Shown: positions 24,042 to 36,261, counted from the first letter of the stretch. The stretch is DNA of 64,000 bases from Mytilus galloprovincialis (GCF_965363235.1 NC_134839.1:96801743-96865742), one strand, 5' to 3'. A program made the numbers and translations. The notes: a model not told the origin generated them from the sequence alone.

Positions 24042-25716
24042 ATTCGCCCCAAACCAATGTTATGGAACTTAAACGCAATGCTTATTACCACACATTCCAG
24101 ATCAAGTTTGAATTTTGATGGCGTCACTTTTACTGCTCTAGAGTTTGGAAATGGAAAAACTGCTGAACTTTTTATATTCGTTCTTTAACTGCAGTTTGCC
24201 TTAAAAAAAAATGGCATGCAGCTTATACGCAATTAGTATACCATAAAACACAGGTCAAGTATGAATTTGTATGGCCTCACTTTTCCTCTTATGCCCTATA
24301 CAAATGGGGAAAATACTGACTTTATCGTTTGTGTTTCTTAACTTAATATAAAAAAAGAAGATGTGGTATGATTGCCAATGAGACAACTCTCCACATGAGA
24401 CTGAATGACACAGGAATTAACAACAATAGGTCACCGTACGGCCTTCAACAATGAGCAAAGCCCATACCGCATAGTCAGCTATAAAAGGCCTCGAAATGAC
24501 AATGTAAAACAATTCAAACGAGAAAACTAACGGCCTTAAGCAAATTTTTTGAAACTTATACACAATACTTATTACAACATAAGTTAGATCAAGTACAAAT
24601 GTGGGTAGTGTCACTTTTGTCGTTATCAAGTTATGTCCCTTTCTAAAGTAATATGCGAGAGGGGGCATTATCTGTGTTCCATGGACTCATTTCCCATTTT
24701 AATATAGGATTAATTGCCCTAAAATGACAAATTGTTTTGCCTACTATCTTGCAAATTATAATAGATACAGAAAAACTTAATGGTGATCAGCAAGATCAGT
24801 TCTACAAATGAGACAACATAATCGAAGTCGTTAATCGACTCCTTAATACAGATAATGTCCATTGATGATGATTTTGACCATTTTTTTTTGGCGGGGGTTG
24901 GGGGGGGGGGGGGTGGGGGGGGGGGGGTTACCTTATATCTTGGATTGTAAATAACAAGAAAACCTAAGGTCTAATTTTTAATCATTGTAACAAAATTCAA
25001 CTGATAAATATTAATATTTTTACAAACGTAGATTTTATTTGTTTAATTTTTAATGTTTTTAAATTGGCATTTTTATGGGACATAGTGCATTTTTGAAAGA
25101 ATCTACATGAACTTTTTCCATCTTAAAATTTAGCAGGAAAAACGCACGGTGACCCTATTGTATCTATTGATATTCTCAAAGCATTTTCTAAAAGCTATCT
25201 TCTCGCATTTTGTTTTTCAATTCTATAACTTAGCTTCTGGTCACATAATGCTGTTTTTCTCCGTATAATCCATACAAATACCGCACTGAACTTAAGTACG
25301 TCCATTATTCATTTTGCATTATTCAAAATTCAATAATGAATAATGAAATAGTTCATTATTCACTATTCAACGTTAAATGTTGAATAATGAAAAATAAAAT
25401 ATTTTAGATTTCAGTATTCATATTGAAATGTGAATAATGAAATAGAATTAGATTATTTGACTGTGACACTATATCCCGTATTTCATAATTCGTCATTTTC
25501 GTATGATCTAACTAATTTTCAAATTAAATAATATACAATTTTGTAAGAAATAAATCAAAACACTATGTGAAATAATGCCGGATCTTTTTAATTTATTTAT
25601 TTTGTTTCGGGGGATAAACTAGTGGGTTTTCCTAACTTTTTTTTAACAGAAATTCCTTGGTTTGATGTATGGACGACTTGAATACCAAAACATATATAAA
25701 AATTAAAATACTAAAC
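24042..25716 (+). repeat. Tandem triplication, copy 2
   Basis: A unit of 1,675 bp in direct orientation with copy 1. The R1 core begins near 24353 and has one more A before gaagatg than copy 1. The poly-G tract is longer and arranged differently. Confidence 0.95.
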
Positions 25717-27394
25717 ATTCGCCCCAAACCAATGTTATGGAACTTAAACGCAATGCTTATTACCACACATTCCAGATCAAGTTTGAATTTTGATGGCGTC
25801 ACTTTTACTGCTCTAGAGTTTGGAAATGGAAAAACTGCTGAACTTTTTATATTCGTTCTTTAACTGCAGTTTGCCTTAAAAAAAAATGGCATGCAGCTTA
25901 TACGCAATTAGTATACCATAAAACACAGGTCAAGTATGAATTTGTATGGCCTCACTTTTCCTCTTATGCCCTATACAAATGGGGAAAATACTGACTTTAT
26001 CGTTTGTGTTTCTTAACTTAATATAAAAAAGAAGATGTGGTATGATTGCCAATGAGACAACTCTCCACATGAGACTGAATGACACAGGAATTAACAACAA
26101 TAGGTCACCGTACGGCCTTCAACAATGAGCAAAGCCCATACCGCATAGTCAGCTATAAAAGGCCTCGAAATGACAATGTAAAACAATTCAAACGAGAAAA
26201 CTAACGGCCTTAAGCAAATTTTTTGAAACTTATACACAATACTTATTACAACATAAGTTAGATCAAGTACAAATGTGGGTAGTGTCACTTTTGTCGTTAT
26301 CAAGTTATGTCCCTTTCTAAAGTAATATGCGAGAGGGGGCATTATCTGTGTTCCATGGACTCATTTCCCATTTTAATATAGGATTAATTGCCCTAAAATG
26401 ACAAATTGTTTTGCCTACTATCTTGCAAATTATAATAGATACAGAAAAACTTAATGGTGATCAGCAAGATCAGTTCTACAAATGAGACAACATAATCGAA
26501 GTCGTTAATCGACTCCTTAATACAGATAATGTCCATTGATGATGATTTTGACCATTTTTTTTTGGCGGGGGTTGGGGGGGGGGGGTGGGGGGGGGGGGTG
26601 GGTTACCTTATATCTTGGATTGTAAATAACAAGAAAACCTAAGGTCTAATTTTTAATCATTGTAACAAAATTCAACTGATAAATATTAATATTTTTACAA
26701 ACGTAGATTTTATTTGTTTAATTTTTAATGTTTTTAAATTGGCATTTTTATGGGACATAGTGCATTTTTGAAAGAATCTACATGAACTTTTTCCATCTTA
26801 AAATTTAGCAGGAAAAACGCACGGTGACCCTATTGTATCTATTGATATTCTCAAAGCATTTTCTAAAAGCTATCTTCTCGCATTTTGTTTTTCAATTCTA
26901 TAACTTAGCTTCTGGTCACATAATGCTGTTTTTCTCCGTATAATCCATACAAATACCGCACTGAACTTAAGTACGTCCATTATTCATTTTGCATTATTCA
27001 AAATTCAATAATGAATAATGAAACAGTTCATTATTCACTATTCAACGTTAAATGTTGAATAATGAAAAATAAAATATTTTAGATTTCAGTATTCATATTG
27101 AAATGTGAATAATGAAATAGAATTAGATTATTTGACTGTGACACTATATCCCGTATTTCATAATTCGTCATTTTCGTATGATCTAACTAATTTTCAAATT
27201 AAATAATATACAATTTTGTAAGAAATAAATCAAAACACTATGTGAAATAATGCCGGATCTTTTTAATTTATTTATTTTGTTTCGGGGGATAAACTAGTGG
27301 GTTTTCCTAACTTTTTTTTAACAGAAATTCCTTGGTTTGATGTATGGACGACTTGAATACCAAAACATATATAAAAATTAAAATACTAAACATT
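25717..27394 (+). repeat. Tandem triplication, copy 3
   Basis: Third direct copy, ending at ctaaacatt, where the sequence changes to gtctttttta instead of cgcccc. It has a private substitution in gaaacagttc (27020-27030; copies 1 and 2 have gaaatagttc) and a private T in the poly-G tract. Its last ~435 bases also form the outer part of the left arm of the inverted structure at 26958-29035. Confidence 0.95.
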
Positions 27395-29035
27395 GTCTTT
27401 TTTATTTTAGCTATAACATGTCGATTGTGCCGCAATGACCATTAGAGGGGTTACGGAGATTTGAATGCCAAAATACGCGTGAAATTAAGAAATAGCCAAT
27501 TTTGAATACTGAAATGGATATTTTGAATAATGGAATGGACTGCTGCGACCCTTCAGCCCCTAATAACAGATTATACCTTATCACTCATTCGAAAGCTAAC
27601 GTATTGCTACCTTATACGTCATTCAAAAGCGAACCAACAGAGAAACAAGAGATAAACATGTATACAGCCTATAGCTATACAAAGTGGAATAAAATGGTTA
27701 CAGACAGTATGTTCCGCATTAACCATTAGAGGGGTTACGGAGGACGTAAATTCCAAAATGCGCGTATTTTTTTTGGTAAAATACTTCGTGTTGAAAAAAA
27801 AGACTTTTTTAAAAATTTATTTACATTAATTTCCGGACCTATATGGCCAGTCTAGCTATGAAAATACGGAGAGTCAAACAGTAAATAGGCCATAAAACAT
27901 GTAAAAAATAATCTCCATGTTCTTATTTACCGTATTTGAAGGCTAAATTAGTACTCAGCTGTCTAAAATGAATTTTATTGCACTATAACTTTCATATCCA
28001 CCGGGTCCAAAATACGAAACCAAACTCCTTACTGTGTATTGCTACCTTATACGTCAATCAAAAGCGTTCCAACAGAGAAACAAGAGGTATATAGCCTATA
28101 GCTATACAAAGAGGAATAAAATTGTTATAAACAGTATGTCCCGCAATGACCATTAGAGGTGCCAAAATACACGTTGTTAAAACAGTTTTGTTACTCTATC
28201 AAGGTTTCAAATGATGTATTAAGGTTTCTTGAATTAGAGGCTGAAAGGTCGCAGCAGTCCATTCCATTATTCAAAATAAGCTATGTCTTTTAATAGTCAC
28301 ATTCATTTCGATATTTAGGTCATTCGTTTCTCCTCTAAAAGGCGACGAGGAACACACTGACTACATACCTTTTGCTCCTCTATTAATAAGCTTTCGAATG
28401 AGGTATAAGGTACAAGTGTAAATAGGGGTTGAAGGGCCGCAGCAACCATTCTATTATTCAAGTTATCCGATTCATTATTAAAAATTGGCTATTTCTTAAT
28501 TTTCACGCGTATTTCGGCATTTTGGTCCTCCGTAACCCCTCTAATGGTCATTGCTGTACAAATAGCATGTCATATCTATAATCAAGGGATGAGGAATAGC
28601 AAAGGTCCAGTGAAAATAATAAAAGACAACGTGAAGTTTTTGAGTCTTTTTTTATATTTATGGTATTCAGGTCGTCCATACATTAAACCAAGAAACTTCT
28701 GTTAAAAATAGTTAGGGAATCCCTCTAGTTATTCCTCCGAAACTAGATAAATAAACAAAGTTAAAAATTTCAAAGAGTGTTTTGATTTTTTGTCTGATAT
28801 TAATTTGAATATTTGTAAGATCAAAATTACGAATTCTGTAATACGGGATATAGTGTCACAGTCAAAAAATATTATTCTATTTCATTATTCACTTTTCAAC
28901 TTGAATACTGAAATGAAAACTAGTTCATTATTCATTATTCATCACTTAACGTATAGTGCTTAATAAACTATTTCATTATTCTTTATTGAATTTTGAATAA
29001 TGGAAAATGAATAATGGACGTACTTCAGCGCTGTC
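26958..29035. mobile_element. Second foldback-like inverted-repeat structure
   Basis: The left arm (about 26958-27598) is mirrored by the right arm (about 28388-29035). Outer ends share gtacgtccattattcat and its complement. Inner ends share cattcgaaagct and its complement. Further in, caatgaccattagaggggtt pairs with aacccctctaatggtcattg. The spacer (27599-28387) has its own direct repeat of a block with attgctaccttatacgtca (27604 and 28033) and ccattagagg motifs. No transposase frame is present. Confidence 0.65.
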
Positions 29036-30866
29036 ATACAAATTGTGTCATTTTGTCACAACCTGTAACTTGCGAAAAATGCTCGGTGACCTACATTGTA
29101 TCATATTTATTAAATTTTTGAACATTACACAGTTCATATATACATTTTTGAACTACGTTTTGGCAAATTCTATCATTTTTAATCTAAACTTCCATACCAC
29201 CTTAAAGAAGATTTTCATCTATCTTGTTTTAAGTTTTGTCATATATTATAGAAAATTATAATAGATTAAGATACACTTTAAATCACAAAAATGATCAGCA
29301 AGTCAAGATCTACTAACAAATCAAATGGTGTCGACAAAGTTAAGTAGACTGTGAATCTTTATAGAAGTAATTGCAATTAAATGAGGATTTTTTTTATCCT
29401 CTTTTGTGTTTTGAGCAAAACTAAACAAGATAGAAGGAATCTAAACAGCACATGATCAGCAATACAAGATCAACAAAACAGATTTTGTCATGAATTATAT
29501 TCTTGTGTACAATGTTGGAGAGTGTCCTTTGTTGAATATGCACATAGACCCAGGAGATCACAAAGGCTATTTAGAGCCTTTAGTTTATTATTATTAGAAC
29601 TATGCATAGTTGGTCAAAAATGACTGTTAAGACTAATGTCGAATACTTTACGCTTGATAGATTTTTGGAACATATGTGAGGGACAAGGGTTATTTGAACG
29701 GACGCTTGTAGACTGTATAATTATTTACCCTCTACAGTATACCAAATAGTCCACAAATCCCCAAAAGGGACCTTTTAATGATAGGCCATGTCAAGGGAGA
29801 TATAAAGCAACAAACGCCCAGCAGGATCGATGCATTTGTCTTAAACATCTCCGACATTGATTCCGCGTGGCTTTCAAATCGACACGAGTATACATTGGTG
29901 TTCATGTAAAACCTTTGGGGCTATATCAGTTTCATGGAAATTAACAAAGAGCATGGCAACCTTTCCTTGGTGATGTTTTAATGGCTGTCCGGCGTATTAA
30001 AAAAATATCTGTTAACCAATAAAATAAAATATCTTATGTGTACCAAAAGCCGTCAGCGATGGTCACACAGACAATTTGCTACCTTCGTGGACCAAAGTCA
30101 GACTTTTCGCGGGATCCTATTAAACATCTAGTGGTGTCACTACATGTACCATGTGCTGTAGAGATTTCGTTGCACAACATGACAGAAACATTCTTTGTTA
30201 GGACTTTTATAGATTATCATTTTGAATATAGATTTTGTTTTTGAAAAAGCAAGTGTTGGACTCACTCTTTTATTGGCACTTATTTCATGTTAGCTGTCAT
30301 TTTTTAAATGTACTTATCTGAGACCAGGAGTGCATTCCAGCGGCTTTCTTTCGTTTACTTTTGCGTACATTTTATACAGACCAGTATTTTTTTGTAATTG
30401 TTTCACCAATCTTAGCTGCATGTAACATCTAGAACACTTAGAACAGCAAAACAAAATTTAGATTTCAGAAATAAATAGCATTCAGCCATCAACGAATAGC
30501 TTTTCGAGAGATGTTTTCGTTAAAGTATAAATCCATTATTTTTGTGCAATTTTAAGTCTTGGCAATCATACCACATCTTCTTTTTTATATAAACGACCAA
30601 AAAAAAGATAAACAGCACATTACGTAAAGTATTAAGTATTACCTATAGTATTTTATAACCTTCATTGGTAGTAGTTCATATATATTTCTGCTGTTATTTT
30701 TGGATATAAGTTATTGTCCTGAATAAACATCTTTATGCGTTTGTGTGTTTTTCCGCATTCGTTTCAGTTTTTATCATGAAAATTTCTTCTATTAACCAAG
30801 ACAAAACTTTAAATTCGGCCGTTATAAATGTTTTCGCCAGAAATCCATGCTAAACTAAAAACTAGC
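29036..30866. other. Non-coding stretch upstream of the Penelope-like remnant
   Basis: AT-rich, with an aattataatagatta block and gatcagcaag motif near 29250-29310 shared with the triplicated unit. An R1 end fragment (ggcaatcataccacatcttc) lies at about 30560-30580. Open frames at 29007-29261 and 30038-30244 show no known features. No host gene supported. Confidence 0.4.
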
Positions 30867-32359
30867 CAAGGAATTTGTTTTTGTCCCGGCTGATATAGAC
30901 GCTAATAATATCATTATTGTTTGATGTAAATTTTACAATGAGGTTCTGCAATAGGAAATCACGAATTCACCAACATTCCAACAGACTTCATTTTTAGAAA
31001 ACGACATCTGTAACAATCACAAACTTTTAGCTACATAACAACCAAATACAATGAAAGTCCCAACTATGTACTGGCTTCCAAAGCTACACAAAACACATTA
31101 CAAGTATAGATTTATTTCATCTTCAAGCCATTGTTGCATTTCTAAATTGTCTATTCTACTTACAGATACACTTGGTACAATCAAAAACCTGATAATAAAT
31201 TGTTCAAATAAGGCCTTTGAAAATAGTGGAATTAATTACTTTTGGAGTGTCAAAAACTCGTTGGAAGTACTTGATAAACTGCATGCATATATTGGTGATT
31301 TTGAATCTGTTCAAAGTTATGATTTTTTTACCCTATATACCACTTTGCCTCATATTCATATTAAGAAAAAAAATCACATCCCTAAATAATTGGGCATTTA
31401 AAAAGTCAGAATGCCAATACATATGTTCAAACTCTTTTCGGTCATTTTTTAGTAGCAACAAACAAATTAACTATGTCAATTGGACATGCTTTGATACTAT
31501 ATTTCCGCTTGAATTTTTACTTGATAACATTTTTGTTCGCTTTGGAGATTCCCTATATCGTCAAGTTATTGGAATTCCAATGGAGACTAACTGTGCACCA
31601 CTTATTGCGGACCTGTTTTTGTATTGTTACGAGTTACTAACTATGACTAAAATCAGCAAATACCCATCGAAACAACATTTGATACAAAAATTTTACAATA
31701 CTTTTAGATTTTTGGATGATATATTGGCTCTCAATAATGACGACTTCAGTATGTATACTAAAGAAATTTATCCTGTTGAACTTACTTTAAATATAGCTTA
31801 TACTAACAATGACCAATGTCCTTTCCTCGATCGTGATATCTATATCATTAAAGGGAAGCTTAATACAAAAATTTATGATAAAAGAGATGAATTTTCACTT
31901 CCTATCGTTAATTATTCATTTTTAGATGGCTACGTTTCCTTGTCACCATCTTATGGTGTTTATATATCTCAACTTGCACGATTCGCTCGTGTATGTATTG
32001 ACGTATTAGATTTTAGCGAGAGAAATTTATGTATTACTGAAAAATTATTACACCAGGGTTTTCGATATCACAAACTAGTCAAAACATTTACTAAATTTAT
32101 CATCGGTACAAGGAAATAATTCGTAAATATAACTCAACATGCAGATATCTTATACGTTCAGGTATTTCACATCCAATGTTTTATGGTAATATTCTTTACA
32201 AAGCACAAAAATGTCAGTATTCACCTCAAAAGCTAACAAAACCTTTAAACAGACTTATTAAGAAGGGATAATAGTTACGATACTGTTGTCAGGTCATTAA
32301 AGATTTCATATTTTGGCTTTAATATTGATTCACTTATAGGGTCTTTGCATCGGATTTAA
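30867..32359 (+). pseudogene. Penelope-like element reverse transcriptase, frameshifted
   Basis: Starting near KEFVFVPADI and continuing through MYWLPKLHK, FFTLYTTLP, GIPMETNCAPLIADLFLYCY, FRFLDDI, YDKRDEFSLPIVN and YGVYISQLARFARVC, the translation follows the order of a Penelope-like RT. FLDD occupies the catalytic YxDD-type box. The reading frame is broken by a TGA near 30930, a shift in the A-run near 31370, a lost base near 32095 and another shift at about 32268. The final frame ends at TAA 32357. No GIY-YIG endonuclease was seen in the part that remains. It is a dead copy; assignment rests on motifs and remembered bivalve relatives. Confidence 0.8.
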
Positions 32360-32972
32360 ACACATTTATTCTAAAACCAGTTGTTGGCATGTTCTTCTCA
32401 TATGTTTCATGATGGTATAATACTAAACCCCTTACAGGAGGGATTGTACCTGATATTCATATGATGAAGACATAATCTTTCAATCAGTTTAATTGAGGTC
32501 TGGAGCTGGCATGTCAGTAACTGCTAGTAGTCTGTTGTTATTTATGTATAATTGTCATTTTGTTTATATTTTTTTCTTTCATATTCTGACATCGGACTCG
32601 GACATCTTAAACTGAGTTTTACTGTGCGTATTGTTGTGGTTAGAGGTATAGGGGTAGGGTTTAGATCTAAAAAAATCATGTTTAACCCCGCCGCAATTTT
32701 GCGCCTGTCCCAAGTCAGGAGCCCCTGGCCTTTGTTAGTCTGGTATGCTTTTTAATTTTAGTTTCTTTTGTATAATTCAGAGTTTAGTATGACGTCCATT
32801 ATCACTGAACTAGTATGCATATTTGTTTAGGGGCCAGCTGAAGGACGCCTCCGGGTGCCGGAGTTTCTCGTTACATTGAAGACCCATTGGTGGGCTTCGG
32901 CTGTTGTCTGCTCTATGGTCGAGGTTGTTGTCGCTTTGACTCATTCCCCATTTCCATTCTCAATTTTATTTA
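32360..32972 (+). repeat. 3' untranslated tail of the Penelope-like element
   Basis: Conserved blocks include ggttagaggtataggggta, cgcctgtcccaagtcaggag, gggccagctgaaggacgcct and ccatttccattctcaatttt. Truncated copies of the last part occur at 3118-3194 and 41864-41972, as expected for 5'-truncated insertions. Confidence 0.7.
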
Positions 32973-33214
32973 TTATCTAATAGCAACACATTTAATCATT
33001 ATATTATTATCAAACATCACATAAAAATTGTGTAGTAGTTTTTAAGTAAACAAGTTAGACAAGTGGTTTAAACGAGTTACATTTTGTAGTTAAGTCGTTA
33101 AAACAAGTTAGCTGTGTTGTTAGTTAAGTCGTTATAACAAGTAAGCTTACTCGCTATAATGACTTTAAAATAAAACTTCAATCAAATTAAAACTATAAAA
33201 TGCTAATTTACCTT
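32973..33214. other. AT-rich stretch, nothing recognised
   Basis: Contains short repeated ttaagtcgtta and acaagtta words around 33060-33140 but no clear element. Confidence 0.35.
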
Positions 33215-33580
33215 AAAATTGAAATATCAGGGGCAGCAACCCCAAAACGCGTTGTCTAATGTAACTGAAAAATCTCGGGCATATAGATTATGACTTGATG
33301 AATATTTTTATCCCAGAACTAAATGCTTTAGTTGTAGAGATATAAGCTAAAATCTACATTTTACCACAATGTTCTATTTTTAGACATGACGGCCATCTTG
33401 ATTTTTTGGGCGTGCTCATTGGATACCTTTTTTAAACTATATACCCTAAGGATGATTGTGGCCATATTTGCTTTAATTTTGCCATTAGTTTCAGATTTTC
33501 TGAAAGTTATCGACGACGACGGATGCCAAGTGATGAAAAAAGCTCACTTAACCCTCTGGTCCAGGTGAGCTAAAAAGGCA
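33215..33580 (+). repeat. Repeat C, right half
   Basis: Matches 15200-15592 in blocks aggggcagcaacc, ggccatcttgatttttt, gattgtggccatatttg, gctcactt and ccaggtgagctaaaaa. The minisatellite starts directly after it. Confidence 0.7.
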
Positions 33581-33815
33581 AAACGGACAAAAAGCAAAAG
33601 TGTCGGACAAAAAGCAAAATTATCGGACAAAAAGCAAAACGGACAAAAAGCAACGGACAAAAAGCAAAAGTGTCGGACAAAAAGCGAAAATATCGGACAA
33701 AAAGCGAAACGAACAAAAAGCAACGGACAAAAAGTAAAATTGTCGGACAAAAAGCAAAATTATCGGACAAAAAGCAAAAGCGGACAAAAAGCAAATTGCG
33801 GACAAAAAGCACCGT
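33573..33815 (-). repeat. Minisatellite of the same 12-bp motif, opposite orientation
   Basis: About 13 copies of CGGACAAAAAGC (complement of GCTTTTTGTCCG) with the same linker order and ~70-bp higher-order period as the array at 21831. The outer flank (aaattgcggacaaaaagcac followed by cgtatcat) is the complement of the flank of the other array, so both derive from one element. Confidence 0.9.
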
Positions 33816-34360
33816 ATCATATGTAAGAACTTCAATACCCAGAGTATTGTATCAGCTGGAAGATAATTACTCCGTATGAGGTGGCTGTTGGAATGATTAT
33901 TGCTAAACAGAAAAAGAAAGGTCATTTTGGGGAAAATTGAAATCATTATTAGGGTATAATTCATCTTATTTTTACTTGATTTCCAAAATTAAAGTAAAAA
34001 CAGTTGAGCGACACAGGCTCTTGAGAGCCTCTAGTTATTTTTTTAACTGAACTAATACTATTTTAAGAGGTTGTGACGTTATTTTTATTTTGTAAGTTCC
34101 CCTCTACATTGTTATGCTGGTGTGCTAGAAACATAATTGTTCAAAAGTGGTAGCTTTCAGGAACTAATATCATGCTCAGAGAGGAACACGATGTTAGTTA
34201 CTGTACAGGTCTATCATTTTACTCTATTTGCTGTTAAATTAAAGGTAGTATTGATTTAAAGGCTTTTTATGTGAAGTTGGAATCTTTTTTGCGTGATTTT
34301 GTGATCTCTTACACCATATCATTTACATACATATGTTGACTCTGTGATCTCTCCTTGTAC
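33816..34360. other. Non-coding stretch with inverted start of repeat C
   Basis: At 34005-34040 the sequence gagcgacacaggctcttgag is the reverse complement of the beginning of repeat C. Together with 33215-33580 this gives a rearranged C element around the minisatellite. Further 3' exons of the MRH gene were looked for here without success. Confidence 0.45.
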
Positions 34361-34412
34361 CTGGAGGTCACCCTCTGTGCTACTATCGCACGTTAGATAA
34401 AGCACTGTTGTT
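34361..34412 (-). CDS. MRH-domain protein, exon 4
   Basis: Acceptor tttcag before 34412 and donor cag|gtacaagg at 34361-34359. The 52 bases start with the last base of a codon split after exon 3 and encode 17 further residues. The junction reads KRTTVLYLTCDSSTEG, the MRH signature in which an arginine precedes a beta strand ending in cysteine. The exon ends in phase 0; the next exon was not found. Confidence 0.7.
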
Positions 34413-34977
34413 CTGAAATAAAATGAAGGAACAAATAATAACGATGACGAAGATGTAAACGTTTTTAAGGGTCAAAATGCACATATTACATACATATAAG
34501 GACAAGAACATATGAATGTGATATGATTCAGAATATGACCTCTGAATTCTTAGTATACCTAACCGACATTGCTGAGCCAGATTTAAACGTGTTATCTCAC
34601 ACTGAAGAAAACTGTAGGAATTAGTCTCATTGGTATGTGTTAACTTCTACATCAAACATGTGGTCGTCGAGTTTTGTAATTCTGTGTCAAACTTGCTTTA
34701 TAATTCTCGATATAAATAGTCTCCGTGGTTTTGTTATAAATTCAACATTCTACTGTAACATGTACATGCATAACTTTCTGTGAATATAAACTGTATTTAT
34801 GAGGATGTAAATCTTTCACCTAATATGGAAAACGAATACGATTGTTTACATACTAAAATCGCCATATTATAAACGGACCTTTTTATATTTTGTTTCTTCA
34901 CATTTATGAAAATCTAATACAAATATTTACATAATAACTTCGCCATAGAGAAAATTGTTATCTTACTATATTAGTAC

Positions 34978-35108
34978 CTTTTTACATTTTGTATCATAAC
35001 TGGAGAATCGGATGTATAAACGATGGATATTCCTGTATTATCCTGAAAACAAACAGCTCCTTTCTGGTCCCCAGCATTATAATTATCTGTACCTCTGGTC
35101 TGACACAC
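34978..35108 (-). CDS. MRH-domain protein, exon 3
   Basis: Acceptor tttctag before 35108 and donor aag|gtacta at 34978. The 131 bases encode VCQTRGTDNYNAGDQ, then KGAVCFQ and SPVMIQNVK. The VCQ follows directly on ..CSDVA of exon 2, giving the C-x4-C pattern of MRH domains. The acceptor and the first bases of this exon lie in a 72-bp tandem duplication (35079-35222). Confidence 0.75.
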
Positions 35109-35222
35109 CTAGAAATATAAAACATATCACAATATTGTACTAAAGGCAGTATAATAATCTCAACCTCTGGTCTGGCATGCCTAGCAATATATAAAAATAA
35201 CACAATATTCTACTATAGGCAG
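35079..35222. repeat. 72-bp tandem duplication over a splice acceptor
   Basis: Copy 1 (35079-35150) carries the working acceptor of MRH exon 3. Copy 2 (35151-35222) repeats it with differences. On the minus strand copy 2 offers a second acceptor (exon start 35180) followed by codons A C Q T R G and then TGA. Confidence 0.8.
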
Positions 35223-35689
35223 TATAATTATAGGGTTTCATAACAATATTTTGAACTCGGTTTACCTAAACTCTTTGGCACCTTATCAATAGGATATTAT
35301 AAGCCCGCTTCTACTTTCAAACATTAACGTTAGAGGTTTTCAAGCTATTGGTACGTCTCATAATGGAATCTAACTGGACAAAAAGAATGTTTTCAGATGA
35401 TACAGGTGAGTGCTTTGTGTTTTATTGAAGAAATTACGACGGGGAAAATAGTCTGTGTAATTATGTGATGAGATCCTGATAAAATATTGAATTTGAATCT
35501 GAATATGACTGTGATCTTCGACAGTTATCTTAACCTAACAAATAGCCAATGGAAATGCCGAAACTTTGTAGACCATTACCGGAATCTCAGAATACACCAA
35601 TCAAATTAAAAGCATTTTCGTAACACTGTAATTCTATACCACAATTCATGCCAAGCTCCGTCTATTCAGATACCAGTAATATGATCTCC

Positions 35690-35925
35690 TCAAACTGTAG
35701 AGGCATGGTGGCTTGTAAACACAGAGGTTGTAAGTTCGAATCCTGCACGGGGCAGGTTCACTCGACTTCAATTTTAATTGACTAGGATCGTCATATTTTC
35801 TACCAAAAATCTGTTACAGTAGTTCTCTCTGGCCACTCCTGTCTCCTTCACAAATAAAAATCTAACCGCCACGAAATAATGCAATATTTCTGACAGTGGC
35901 GTTAAACACCAACCAATTATTCAAT
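35690..35925 (+). mobile_element. tRNA-derived SINE candidate
   Basis: The head carries a B-box-like gttcgaatcctg about 30 bases after a weaker A-box region (catggtggcttgtaa). The tail has aatatttctgacagtggcgt followed by taaacaccaaccaattattc, a 3' end I recall from mollusc SINEs. It lies in the intron between MRH exons 3 and 2. Confidence 0.6.
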
Positions 35926-36132
35926 TTTCAAGCGGTAAATAAGAACAAACCCAAATCAAAAGGTATCGGGTCAGGAATTAAGTCCTACAATATAGTTAAT
36001 CTGACATATACATCTCAGCTGGATTTGAACTCATATTTCAGCGACATCGTTGTCATACCCTTTTAACTTTTCTGTTAATATGTGTTTTGCTCAGTGTGGG
36101 AACACTTTAAACAATTTGGATCAATAAATAAT

Positions 36133-36261
36133 CAGTGACGGATCCAGAAATTTTCATAAGTGGGCCCACTGACTGCTTAAGGGACCGCTCCGGTCATGCT
36201 TCAGTGATTCCCTATATGATCAACCAAATTTCCCCCCTTGCCCCCTCTAAATCCGACTCTG
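36133..36261. mobile_element. Small MITE-like element, degenerate terminal inverted repeats
   Basis: Starts cagtgacggatccag and ends ctaaatccgactctg, imperfect inverted repeats of about 15 bp. Internal blocks ggtcatgcttcagtgattcc and atcaaccaaatttcccccc are familiar from a common mussel element. No clear target duplication. Lies in an intron of the MRH gene. Confidence 0.5.

Noticed and set aside
33544-33964. Several overlapping open frames with FCPLLFVRFAF-type peptides
   Set aside because: Same minisatellite on the other strand; not coding.
35700-35760. Possible tRNA gene
   Set aside because: A B-box and A-box-like region are present but no cloverleaf; the downstream tail marks it as a SINE.
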